NCBI GenBank assembly: GCA_963700185.1
Contig: CAVOWP010000012.1
Span: 62,001 to 126,000 of the forward strand
Direction of reading: 5' to 3'
Length of the DNA: 64,000 nt
From: AP-15 sp963700185
GTDB lineage: Bacteria; Pseudomonadota; Alphaproteobacteria; ATCC43930; CGMCC-115725
The notes under the pieces were generated by a model. It was not told the DNA's origin, did no database searches, and saw only the letters and a program-made list of their open reading frames with translations. Each line of letters opens with the position of its first letter. The first letter of the stretch is position 1. Positions 1 through 7,927 of the stretch are shown here, one piece after another. The translations under genes and the position numbers were made by a program.

Positions 1-71
1 GCCGGCGCCCCGAGCTGCGCTTCGACTACATCCAGAAAAACGCCCGCTTCGCCCGCGATCTCGACGTATAA
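1..71 (+). CDS. 3' end of an unidentified CDS
   Basis: An open frame enters from the left edge (codons in phase with base 3) and stops at TAA 69-71, leaving 22 residues that end in FARDLDV. The fragment is too short to assign a family. It lies upstream of the PanE-like gene in the same direction, 35 bp away, so the two may be co-transcribed. Confidence 0.45.
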   Translation, partial: RRPELRFDYIQKNARFARDLDV

Positions 72-106
72 GCGGGAACAGCTTCCGGCTTGGGACGGGG
101 GGTCGA

Positions 107-1030
107 ATGCGCATCGCCGTGATCGGCACCGGCGGCATCGGCGGGCCCTATGGCGCTTCGCTCGCGAAGGCCGGGGCGGATGTGACCTTTGTCGCGCGCG
201 GCGCCCATCTCGCGGCGATCCGCGCGAACGGACTTCGGATCGAAGGCGATCGTGGTGAAACCCAAATCCGGCCGGCTCCGGCCACCGACAACATCGCCGA
301 AATCGGCACCGTCGACATCGTGCTGTGCTGCGTCAAATTATGGGACCTTGAAGCTGTCGCCGAGCTGATCCGGGCGGCGATCGGACCGCACACTGCCGTG
401 ATCCCGTTGCAGAACGGCATCGACGCCGCTGTACGCTTGACCTCGATCCTCGGGAAGGACGCAGTTATGGGAGGCATGGCGTTTGTCACCGGCGCGATCG
501 TCGCGCCGGGCGTCATCCGCCAGACCGGCACCTACCAACGGATGACCTTCGGCGAGCTCGACGGCCGCATCAGCGAGCGCGGCCGGCGCCTGCGCGATCT
601 CTGCGAAGCGGCTAGGTTCGAGGGCGTGCTGAGCCCGGACATCATGGTGCCGGTCTGGGAAAAATTCATCTTGCTGGTGCCGCTCAGCGGCCTCAACGCG
701 CTGACCCGATTGCCGCTCGGAAAGTGGCGGGACGATCCCGATCTCCTGGCCCTGTACGAGGCGGCTTTGCACGAAACCGTATCCGTCGGCCTTGCCGAAG
801 GGGTGCGGCTGCCATCTGACAGCGTCGACCGGACGCTCGCACAGATGCGCTCGATGCCCCCGCACCATACGACGTCGATGGGGAACGACCTGATCCGCGG
901 CAACCGGCTGGAATTGCCCTGGTTTGCCGGCAAGGTGGTCGAACTCGGCCGCCGCCACGGCGTTAAAACGCCGGTGAATGGTTTTATTTATGCGGCGTTG
1001 AAGCCCTATGTTTACGGGGCCCACGCCTGA
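107..1030 (+). CDS. 2-dehydropantoate 2-reductase family (PanE/ApbA) oxidoreductase
   Basis: A 307-residue protein with an N-terminal Rossmann fold: the dinucleotide-binding GTGGIGG is at residues 7-13, followed by a beta-strand ending in VARG that fits NADP(H) preference. A catalytic-type lysine lies in VWEKF (K186), and an all-alpha C-terminal domain follows. The family reduces ketopantoate to pantoate in pantothenate synthesis. Alphaproteobacteria carry many paralogues acting on other 2-keto acids, and no pantothenate genes are nearby, so the substrate is open. Length matches the family (about 300). Confidence 0.85.
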   Translation: MRIAVIGTGGIGGPYGASLAKAGADVTFVARGAHLAAIRANGLRIEGDRGETQIRPAPATDNIAEIGTVDIVLCCVKLWDLEAVAELIRAAIGPHTAVIPLQNGIDAAVRLTSILGKDAVMGGMAFVTGAIVAPGVIRQTGTYQRMTFGELDGRISERGRRLRDLCEAARFEGVLSPDIMVPVWEKFILLVPLSGLNALTRLPLGKWRDDPDLLALYEAALHETVSVGLAEGVRLPSDSVDRTLAQMRSMPPHHTTSMGNDLIRGNRLELPWFAGKVVELGRRHGVKTPVNGFIYAALKPYVYGAHA

Positions 1031-1231
1031 GATGACCCATGACGGTTCGCCCGTAAAGACCACTTGCGCAAATCTGCAGCCGCCCTTAACTAAGGCCCGT
1101 CGACCCGTTTGGGTTCGGCTTTCCGGCCTGCGTTCCTGTGCGATCGTCCGACCGTGTCTCCCGAGCCAATCGATGTCCGATGCGCCGCGCGCTCGCGTGG
1201 CGTCCTAGCATGCTAATTGGAGTTACTGCTG

Positions 1232-1438
1232 ATGGCGACCGGTACGTGCAAATGGTTCAATGCGCAAAAGGGGTATGGCTTCATCCAGCCTGAAAGCGGC
1301 GGCGCTGACGTGTTCGTTCACATCTCGGCGGTGGAGCGCGCCGGGATGGACAATCTGCGAGAAGGTCAGAAGCTCAGCTATGAGCTCGAGCAGGGCCAGC
1401 GGGGCCGGGTCTCTGCTGTGAATTTGCGCGCGGTCTGA
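1232..1438 (+). CDS. cspA: Cold-shock domain protein (CspA family)
   Basis: A 68-residue single cold-shock domain. RNP1-like KGYGFI and RNP2-like VFVHIS are intact, as is the leading KWFN. The start is the ATG with GGAG 9 nt upstream; an in-frame TTG five codons earlier lacks a site. These proteins bind single-stranded RNA and DNA and melt RNA structure in the cold. It is followed by a terminator-like hairpin and then an IF-1 gene and a DEAD-box helicase, together a cold-adaptation set. About 200 bp without a gene precede it, which is typical of the long csp leader. Confidence 0.93.
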   Translation: MATGTCKWFNAQKGYGFIQPESGGADVFVHISAVERAGMDNLREGQKLSYELEQGQRGRVSAVNLRAV

Positions 1439-1456
1439 ACCGGGCGTCATCTGCGG

Positions 1457-1486
1457 GGGCGCCTCGGCGGGCGCCCTCTTCTTTCC
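1457..1486 (+). terminator. Hairpin after cspA (attenuator or terminator)
   Basis: GGGCGCC at 1457-1463 pairs perfectly with GGCGCCC at 1470-1476 across a 6-nt loop. A pyrimidine-rich run, TCTTCTTTCC, follows. It lies between cspA and infA, so it could separate a short csp transcript from a longer read-through message. Confidence 0.55.
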
Positions 1487-1500
1487 TCCAGGAGATATCT

Positions 1501-1770
1501 TTGGCTAAGGAAGATTTGATCGAGTTTGAAGGTACGGTACTCGAACTGCTTCCCGACGCGCGTTTTCGTGTGAAGCTCGACAACGGGCACGAGACCCTTG
1601 CTTATTCCTCCGGTAGAATGAAGAAGAATCGAATTCGAATTCTTGCCGGCGATCGTGTTACGGTAGAAATGACGCCGTATGATCTTACCAAAGGCCGGAT
1701 TAATTTCCGCCACAAGGACGAACGGGCGGCGCCGGCAATGTCGCCCCGCCCGCAATACCGCCGCCGCTGA
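1501..1770 (+). CDS. infA: Translation initiation factor IF-1
   Basis: An 89-residue S1/OB-fold protein with the IF-1 signature: EGTVLELLPDARFRVKL near the start, then GRMKKNRIRILAGDRV and the TPYDLTKGRI block. It binds the 30S A site during initiation. It starts at TTG 1501, six bases after AGGAG. It is longer than the usual 72 residues because of a basic C-terminal tail (RPQYRRR). Its place behind cspA suggests the cold-linked IF-1 copy; whether the genome has another infA cannot be seen here. Confidence 0.92.
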   Translation: MAKEDLIEFEGTVLELLPDARFRVKLDNGHETLAYSSGRMKKNRIRILAGDRVTVEMTPYDLTKGRINFRHKDERAAPAMSPRPQYRRR

Positions 1771-1850
1771 ATCGCAACAGTTGTCGATCGATCCGGCATC
1801 TGCCGTGTGGCCGCGGCATACCTCACCCAGCGAAACAGTTTGACATTTCT

Positions 1851-1873
1851 CTCGTCAAGCCCAATGTGACGAG
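1851..1873 (+). promoter_or_regulatory. Perfect hairpin in the helicase leader
   Basis: CTCGTCA at 1851-1857 is the exact reverse complement of TGACGAG at 1867-1873, with a 9-nt loop. It lies 45 bp before the DEAD-box start, just after a TTGACA hexamer (1840-1845) that could be a -35 box. There is no T-run, so it is more likely a leader structure than a terminator. Confidence 0.35.
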
Positions 1874-1918
1874 TAGGTAAAAACGCAGCAATTGTTACAA
1901 TAAGGCTACAACGTCTCA

Positions 1919-3364
1919 ATGGATTTTTCCGAACTCGACCTTTCGCCTGAGGTTCTTCAGGCGGTTTCCGACGCCGGCTACACCAATCCCACTCCGATCC
2001 AGGAACAAGCGATCCCTCACGTAAAGCGTGGCCGGGATGTTCTCGGTTGCGCCCAGACCGGAACTGGTAAAACGGCTAGCTTTGTGCTGCCTATGGTCGA
2101 CATGCTGGCGGCCGGGCGGGCCCGAGTGCGAATGCCGCGCTCACTGATCCTTGAACCGACACGCGAACTGGCGACCCAAGTCGCCGCCTCGTTCGAACTC
2201 TACGGCAAGCATCACCGCCTGACGATGGCGCTGCTGATCGGCGGCGAGAGCTTTGTCGATCAGGAACGCAAGCTCGACCGTGGGGTCGATGTCTTGATAG
2301 CCACGCCGGGCCGCCTTCTCGATCTTTACGGGCGCGGCAAGATCCTTCTCTCCGACACTCGCATTCTGGTCATCGACGAGGCCGACCGGATGCTCGACAT
2401 GGGCTTTATCCCGGATGTCGAGCGGATCGTCGGCTTCTTGCCGGAAACCCGCCAGACGCTGTTCTTTTCGGCGACGATGCCGGCCGAGATCCGCAAGCTG
2501 GCAGACGCCTTTCTGCGCAATCCGATCGAGGTCTCGGTGGCGCCGCCGGCATCTCCGGCCGCGCTCGTCATCCAGTCGCTCGCGGTCGTCGATCCGGGAG
2601 ACAAGCGCGAGGTGCTGCGTCGGCTGATCCGCTCCGAAGACGTCAAGAACGCGCTGATCTTCTGCAACCGCAAGCGCGATGTCGACATTCTGTTCCGTTC
2701 GCTGACCCGGCACGGCTTCGATGCCGCGGCATTGCACGGCGACATGCCGCAACCGAAACGCACGGAGACCCTGGACCGCTTTCGGAACGGCGAAATCCGG
2801 CTTCTCGTGGCCAGCGACGTCGCCGCGCGCGGCTTGGACATCAAAGGCATGAGCCACGTCTTCTGTTTCGACGTGCCGATCCACGCCGAGGACTATGTTC
2901 ACCGCATCGGCCGAACCGGACGCGCCGGCCTCGAGGGCCGGTCTTTCACACTCGCCTCGCCAGAAGACGGCGACGCCGTCGCCGCGATCGTCAAGTTGAT
3001 CGGCAGGGAAATTCCGCCGATCGCCATCGAGGGGATCGAGGCAGCCGAACTCGAATACGGCGGGGGTCGTTCGCGCCGCGCGCGCCGGCCCGTCCAGTCC
3101 GATAAACGCCGCACCCGAACCGATGCCGCCCCACAGCGGGAGCCGGCCGAACCTCGCTCTCGGCGCCCAGAGCGCCGGCCGAGCGTAAAAGTGGCAAAGC
3201 AAGACCTTCCCGCATCAAACGTGACTTCGTTCCCGCGCGCCCCCGTCGCTCGCGTTCCGCGCCGGCCCGAGCGTCAACCGGAACCTGATCGGCAGGTAGT
3301 CGGGTTCGGTGACCATTTGCCCGCCTTCCTCGCCAGGCCCCCACGGATCGTCGCTCGCCCCTGA
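1919..3364 (+). CDS. DEAD-box ATP-dependent RNA helicase (RhlE-like)
   Basis: 481 residues. The N-terminal RecA domain carries the Q motif (NPTPIQEQ, 23-30), Walker A AQTGTGKT (45-52), PTRELA, TPGR, VIDEADRMLDMGF and SAT. The C-terminal RecA domain ends in HRIGRTGRAG. A 110-residue Arg/Pro-rich tail follows, typical of RhlE proteins that bind structured RNA. These enzymes act in ribosome assembly, mRNA decay and cold growth. Third gene of the csp-infA-helicase cluster, it probably has its own leader with a hairpin. The Shine-Dalgarno (AAGG 13 nt upstream) is weak. Confidence 0.93.
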   Translation: MDFSELDLSPEVLQAVSDAGYTNPTPIQEQAIPHVKRGRDVLGCAQTGTGKTASFVLPMVDMLAAGRARVRMPRSLILEPTRELATQVAASFELYGKHHRLTMALLIGGESFVDQERKLDRGVDVLIATPGRLLDLYGRGKILLSDTRILVIDEADRMLDMGFIPDVERIVGFLPETRQTLFFSATMPAEIRKLADAFLRNPIEVSVAPPASPAALVIQSLAVVDPGDKREVLRRLIRSEDVKNALIFCNRKRDVDILFRSLTRHGFDAAALHGDMPQPKRTETLDRFRNGEIRLLVASDVAARGLDIKGMSHVFCFDVPIHAEDYVHRIGRTGRAGLEGRSFTLASPEDGDAVAAIVKLIGREIPPIAIEGIEAAELEYGGGRSRRARRPVQSDKRRTRTDAAPQREPAEPRSRRPERRPSVKVAKQDLPASNVTSFPRAPVARVPRRPERQPEPDRQVVGFGDHLPAFLARPPRIVARP

Positions 3365-3414
3365 GTTCAAGGCATTCTCGGAAGATGCTTCCGTTTTTAG
3401 TCTTTGGAGGTGAG

Positions 3415-3738
3415 ATGAGCACGGACGAAATGGGCTGGGTCCGGGCAGCCAGCCCTGCAGACCTGGCCGAAGGCGAGCCGCTCGGCGTCGAGGTCGCCGG
3501 CCGCTCGATCGCGCTTTACGACATCGACGGCAATCTTTTCGCGACCGACAACATCTGCACCCACGCCTACGCCCGGCTGTCCGATGGCTGGCTCGACGGC
3601 GAGGTGATCGAGTGCCCGCTGCATGCCGCTCGCTTTGATGTCCGCACCGGAAAGGTGCTCGATCCGCCGGCGACCGAGGATCTGAAGACCTACCCGGTGC
3701 GCGTCGTCGACGACGAAATCCAGGTCAAGCTCGACTGA
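3415..3738 (+). CDS. Rieske-type [2Fe-2S] ferredoxin
   Basis: A 107-residue soluble Rieske protein. Cluster ligands are C48-x-H50 and C67-x2-H70 (CTH and CPLH). Starting at ATG 3415 puts GGAGG five bases upstream; an in-frame ATG 30 bp earlier has no such site. Small Rieske ferredoxins carry electrons to ring-hydroxylating oxygenases such as those encoded at 17.8-19.9 kb, so it could serve that system, but no reductase gene lies beside it. Confidence 0.9.
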   Translation: MSTDEMGWVRAASPADLAEGEPLGVEVAGRSIALYDIDGNLFATDNICTHAYARLSDGWLDGEVIECPLHAARFDVRTGKVLDPPATEDLKTYPVRVVDDEIQVKLD

Positions 3739-3770
3739 GGGGCGGGAAGCGACGGGGTCCTGCTCGATTT

Positions 3771-4931
3771 TCACCCGTATACGCGGCGATAAAGATCGAT
3801 GATCTCGTTGCTCGAAGGCACCCGCGGGTTGTTAACGGGGGAGCCGGAGGCCAGCGCCTGGCTCGCCATCACCGGCAGCAACTCTTCATAGCGCTGAGGA
3901 TCGATGCCCCAGGCACGCGGGGTCGGGACCTTCAAATCCTCGTTGAGACAGCGCAACTCGTCGAGCAGACGGGCGACTGCGGCCTGGCTCCCTTCCCCTT
4001 CTTCGGCAATCCCCATCGCCTGCGCACAGTCGGCGTAGCGATCGAGCGCGGCGGGCGCCGAAAAGGCGGTGATCTCGGGCAAGAGCATCGCGTTCGACAG
4101 CCCGTGCGGCACGTGAAAGAAGGCGCCGATCGGCCGGCTCATGCCGTGGACTAAGGCGACGCTGGCATTCGAGAACGCCATCCCCGCCGTCGTCGCGCCG
4201 AGCATCATCGCCTCGCGCGCCGCCCGGTTGTCGGGCTCGGCGCAGGCCGTGCGGATGTGACGGGCAATCAGTCCCATCGCGTTCTTGGCAAGGCCGTCGG
4301 TGAAAGGATTGGCGCGGCGGCTGACATAGGCCTCGATCGCGTGCGTCAGGCTGTCGAGCCCGGTATCGGCAGTCAGCCGCAACGGCATCGTCAGCGTCAG
4401 CTCGTAATCGACGATTGCCGCGACCGGGCAGCAGGCGAGGCCGGCGATCAGCATCTTTTCGTCCGTTTCGGTATCGGTAATGACGGTAAAGCGCGTCACC
4501 TCCGAGCCGGTGCCTGCGGTTGTCGGGATCGCCACGATCGGCAGGCCCGCCTTCGGGATTTCCGCCGGAACCTTGTAGTCCCGCATCTGCCCGCCATTGG
4601 CGGCGAGCACGGATATGCCCTTTGCCGTGTCGATCGAACTGCCGCCGCCGACGGCAACGAGGCAGTCGTAGTCGCCTTCCGCCAGCCGGCGGGTGCCGGT
4701 TTCGACGACCGCCGTCGTCGGGTCCGCGACGGTGTCGGAAAACACCCGCCACGGGATGCTGGCCTCATCGAGAATATGGGTCACCCGCTCGAGATGGCCG
4801 GAGCGCACCAGAAAGGGATCGGTGACGATCAGAGGTTTTATCAAGCCGAGCCGCTTCAATAGGCTCGAGAGTTCGGCTAGTGCGCCACCGCCGACGGCCA
4901 TCAGCCGCGGCATCGTGATGATCGGAGCCAC
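3771..4931 (-). CDS. Iron-containing (group III) alcohol dehydrogenase
   Basis: 386 residues, standard for the family. It has the NAD-binding GGGSSID loop (about 96-102) and the PTTAGTGSE block. Metal ligands are seen as D..H in DTGLDSLTHAIEAY and two histidines in LVHGMSRPIG and HVPHG. It probably oxidises an alcohol or hydroxy acid with NAD(P); maleylacetate reductases are more distant. It is preceded by TusA with a 9-bp gap, suggesting co-transcription. It converges on the Rieske ferredoxin. Confidence 0.88.
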   Translation of the reverse strand: MAPIITMPRLMAVGGGALAELSSLLKRLGLIKPLIVTDPFLVRSGHLERVTHILDEASIPWRVFSDTVADPTTAVVETGTRRLAEGDYDCLVAVGGGSSIDTAKGISVLAANGGQMRDYKVPAEIPKAGLPIVAIPTTAGTGSEVTRFTVITDTETDEKMLIAGLACCPVAAIVDYELTLTMPLRLTADTGLDSLTHAIEAYVSRRANPFTDGLAKNAMGLIARHIRTACAEPDNRAAREAMMLGATTAGMAFSNASVALVHGMSRPIGAFFHVPHGLSNAMLLPEITAFSAPAALDRYADCAQAMGIAEEGEGSQAAVARLLDELRCLNEDLKVPTPRAWGIDPQRYEELLPVMASQALASGSPVNNPRVPSSNEIIDLYRRVYG

Positions 4932-4940
4932 GGCGCGGCC

Positions 4941-5189
4941 TCAGCCGGGCTTGCGCATGCGAAAGCGGAGGACACCCCCGGGCTGCTCGCTCGCTTCGAG
5001 CAATTCGCATCCGGTCGTCGCGCAGAAATGCTCGAAATCCTTCGTAGCGCCGGGGTCGGTTGCGAGGACTTCCAGCACAGCGCCAGGGGAGAGCGGTTTT
5101 AATGCCCGTCTCGCCTTCAATACCGGCAACGGGCACAACAGCCCGGTGGCGTCGAGGGTAGCGTCAACCGCTGTGTTGGCTTGCGTCAT
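4941..5189 (-). CDS. tusA: TusA-family sulfur carrier
   Basis: 82 residues with the diagnostic C-P-L-P-V-L-K motif (catalytic Cys19) and a C-terminal PGGVLRFRMRK. TusA proteins pass persulfide sulfur for tRNA thiolation, molybdenum cofactor or other uses. It is followed at 9 bp by the iron alcohol dehydrogenase on the same strand. As the window also has a molybdenum hydroxylase and a probable selenoprotein, a wider sulfur/selenium trafficking role is conceivable but not shown. Confidence 0.85.
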   Translation of the reverse strand: MTQANTAVDATLDATGLLCPLPVLKARRALKPLSPGAVLEVLATDPGATKDFEHFCATTGCELLEASEQPGGVLRFRMRKPG

Positions 5190-5323
5190 CGCCCGGCGTC
5201 TCTCCAGCTTGCGCGCATGACTTTAACAATCCGAGCCGCCCGAGGCGAGCGAAAGCCGCAGATTCGCCGAGGCCTCCCTGAGCCCGCGCCGGCTTCGACG
5301 AAACGGTGCGGGCATTGCCCTTG

Positions 5324-5772
5324 TCATTGGTGCTTCAACTGTTCCAGGATCCACTCGCAGTGGCGCCGCTCGTCCTCCAGGCCGCGCTGCAGGACTTCCC
5401 GCGTGTTCGCCTGCAGCCCTTTGAAGTTGACCGCACGCTCGTAAGCCGTGTTGGTGTCCGCCTCGTTGGTCCGCATCGCCTGCAAAATGGACTCGTCGCC
5501 CATCAGGCCGGCGATAACCACTTTGGCCTTGGCTAGGAGGGCTTCATGGCGCCCTTTTTCGGCGGAGTGCGACCCATGTTCGACAGAATATCGCCGAGCT
5601 CGGTGATATGGCGCAAATGGTCCCGCTTAAATTCCGCCCGGGTGGCGCGGTAGCTCGAGTTTTCGAGGCGGTCGATCGCCGCCTGGTAAGCATCCGCCGC
5701 GTCGTAGTCCAGCTAAATCAGGTCCTCGAGCAGGCTTTCGAGGGTGCTCTCGGTTCCTACAGTCGTCGTCAT
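5324..5772 (-). pseudogene. Broken DUF2383-type ferritin-like four-helix protein
   Basis: Read from ATG 5772, the frame runs to residue 19, where TAG (5713-5715) stands where homologues usually have an aromatic residue. It continues through about 55 good residues and then needs one added base near 5541 to join MKALLAKAKVVIAG and the C-terminal helices ending in CEWILEQLKHQ at TGA 5324. Repaired, it gives a full-length protein of about 149 residues of the ferritin-like DUF2383 type, with conserved E/H positions. One nonsense and one deletion argue for decay, although sequence error is possible. Confidence 0.7.
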
Positions 5773-5944
5773 GTCGGCTCCTCTTTGCTTTGGGCAATGC
5801 CGATGCGTCGAACGGGTAACGTCGCCTCGGGCGGGTTCGCTCCATTCGGAACCAACACCACGCAATGGGCTTCGGCAAATTTATCAAGGCTCCGAACCCA
5901 GGCCCCGCGCCAGGTGTTTTCGCACGCAACACAGGTGCATAACG

Positions 5945-6818
5945 ATGCGAATCCACCACCTCAGCTGCGGTACGATGTGTCCGTTCGGCGGCCGGCTATG
6001 GGACGGGCATAACCCGGTTCTCGGACCCGCCGAGATCGTTTGCCATTGCCTGCTGATCGAGACCGAAATCGGGCTGGTGCTCGTCGACACCGGGTTCGGC
6101 ATGCGCGACGTGGCGCAACCGCGACGGCTCAGCCCGTTTTTTCGAATTGCCAATCGTGTCCGGTTGCGCGAGTCGGATACCGCTCTGCGACAAGTCGAAG
6201 ACCTCGGTTTCACGGCCGCCGATGTTCGCCACATCGTTCTGACGCATCTCGATTTCGACCACGCCGGCGGCATCGAAGATTTCCCGGATGCGACGGTGCA
6301 CGTCTTCGGCGCCGAGCTGGAGGCTGCGCGATCGCAAAATGGCTGGCTCGACCGCCAACGGTATCGCCAGATGCAATGGGATCGGAATATCAATTGGCAG
6401 TGCTATACGCCCGAGGGCGAACGCTGGTTCGGCTTTTCGTGCGTCCGCGAGCTGGTCGGCATGCCGCCCGAAATCCTGATGGTGCCGCTGGCCGGGCACA
6501 CGCTCGGCCATTGCTGCGTGGCGGTACGCGGTGAGGAAGGTTGGCTCCTCCATGCCAGGCGACGCGTATTTCTTCCGCGGCGAGATGGCTTTAGGCGGAT
6601 ATTCCTGCACCCCGATGTTGCGTGCGTATCAGCGGCTGATGGCGGCCGACAACGCGGCGCGGCTCGTCAACCAGACGCGCCTGCGCGAGCTGAGACGCGC
6701 CCACGGCCGGGAGATTCGTCTGTTTTGCGCGCATGACGCCAAGGAGCTGGAGGAATTTTCGGCCGCTCGATTGGAGCCCGCACCGATCATCGCCCCGCCG
6801 CTTACGGCGCCCGCATAG
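5945..6818 (+). pseudogene. MBL-fold metallo-hydrolase, single-base frameshift
   Basis: The reading begins at ATG 5945 and contains the zinc motif T-H-L-D-F-D-H-A-G and a late GHTLGHCC histidine, as in the lactonase/glyoxalase-II-like group. At 6557 one extra A shifts the frame. Removing it gives LLHAGDAYFF and continues to TAG at 6818 (about 290 residues). The disruption falls at the conserved G-D metal site, so as written the enzyme would be dead. It overlaps the converging SDR by 17 bp. N-acyl-homoserine lactonase activity is possible but only a family-level guess. Confidence 0.75.
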
Positions 6819-7803
6819 CGAAACTCTTTCCGTCGGCGCCCCGGGCGGCGCGCGGCGCCAGCAGCAAAGCGGCCAACCCGGCCGCGATCGCCAGCCCTGC
6901 GGTCACCATTGCCCGTCCCGCTGGAGACCGCCAGCCGCCCCCTATGGCCCGGCCTTCCGCTATGGGCCGGAACAGATTCCCGTCGGTGATCGGCGAACCG
7001 GAGGCCTGCGCAAGATATGTTTTCATCAGCGCCACTGACCCGGCGCGCATCAGCCGCGGCGCGATGAAGTAGCCAAGCCGGGCCAGAGTGGCGACGCCGC
7101 CGATCGTGACCGACCGCCGCGGACGCAATGCCAGAGCGACCATTGCATCGGCCACGCGCCGTGGCGCATAGACCGGCGGTGCTGGCTTTAAGACGCGGCC
7201 GGTGTAATTGGCACCGTGCTGGACTCCAGGCGTGTCGATAAAGGAAGGATAGACATCGCAGATATGGATCCCGGGCGCGAAGGCGAGCTCGGCGCGCAAC
7301 GCGTCGGTGAACCCGCGCAGACCGAATTTGCTAGCACTGTAGGCGGCGGCAAACGGCGCGGGGACCCAGGCGCCGAACGACAGGTTGTTGATGAGCACGC
7401 CGGCGCCACGCTCGATGAAATGCGGCAATACGGCGTGCGCCCCATGCAGGTACCCGAGCAGATTGGTGCGCACGACCTGATCATGGGCTTCGATCGGGGT
7501 TTCGACAAAGGCGCCGACGGCTCCGACCCCGGCGTTGTTGATCCACACGTCGATCTTGCCGAACGCCTCGACCGCGCGCCGCGCCAACTGCCGCACCGCT
7601 TCCGGGTCGCCGACATCGGTCGGCACCGCAAGCGCTCTGCCGCCTTCGCCCTCGCAGGCGGCGGTGGCTTCGCGCAACACCGCCTCGCGCCGCGCCGCCA
7701 GCGTGACGCAGGCGCCGCCCCTGGCGAAGGCCATCGCGGTCGCCCGCCCAATGCCGCTCGACGCGCCGGTGACGACGACGCTCGCTCCACGCAAATCCCG
7801 CAT
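6802..7803 (-). CDS. Short-chain dehydrogenase/reductase with C-terminal membrane segment
   Basis: 333 residues starting at MRDLRGASVVVTGASSG. It has the SDR cofactor motif TGASSGIG, NNAG, the catalytic Ser region and YSASK. An extra 80-residue C-terminal part ends in a hydrophobic stretch, MVTAGLAIAAGLAALLLA, which would anchor it in the membrane. This long SDR form is common in proteobacteria and its substrate is unknown. It is divergent from the first cyclase gene, with about 125 bp between. Confidence 0.85.
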   Translation of the reverse strand: MRDLRGASVVVTGASSGIGRATAMAFARGGACVTLAARREAVLREATAACEGEGGRALAVPTDVGDPEAVRQLARRAVEAFGKIDVWINNAGVGAVGAFVETPIEAHDQVVRTNLLGYLHGAHAVLPHFIERGAGVLINNLSFGAWVPAPFAAAYSASKFGLRGFTDALRAELAFAPGIHICDVYPSFIDTPGVQHGANYTGRVLKPAPPVYAPRRVADAMVALALRPRRSVTIGGVATLARLGYFIAPRLMRAGSVALMKTYLAQASGSPITDGNLFRPIAEGRAIGGGWRSPAGRAMVTAGLAIAAGLAALLLAPRAARGADGKSFAMRAP

Positions 7804-7927
7804 GCCGGCTCTCTCTGTTGCTCTCTGGATCAACGCAAGGGCGGCGCCGTCATCCCGGTTTGGCACAGATTTCATGGACAGGTTGCGGTAGTTTACTTGG
7901 CGCGGCGACCGCGACGGAGAGACGAAC

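Noticed and set aside
3415..3738. Rieske ferredoxin as part of the dioxygenase operon
   Set aside because: It is 14 kb away and separated by many unrelated genes; only functional pairing is possible.
5713..5715. TAG in the ferritin-like gene as pyrrolysine
   Set aside because: The gene also has a frameshift; pyrrolysine would be without precedent in this family and the class rarely has the system.
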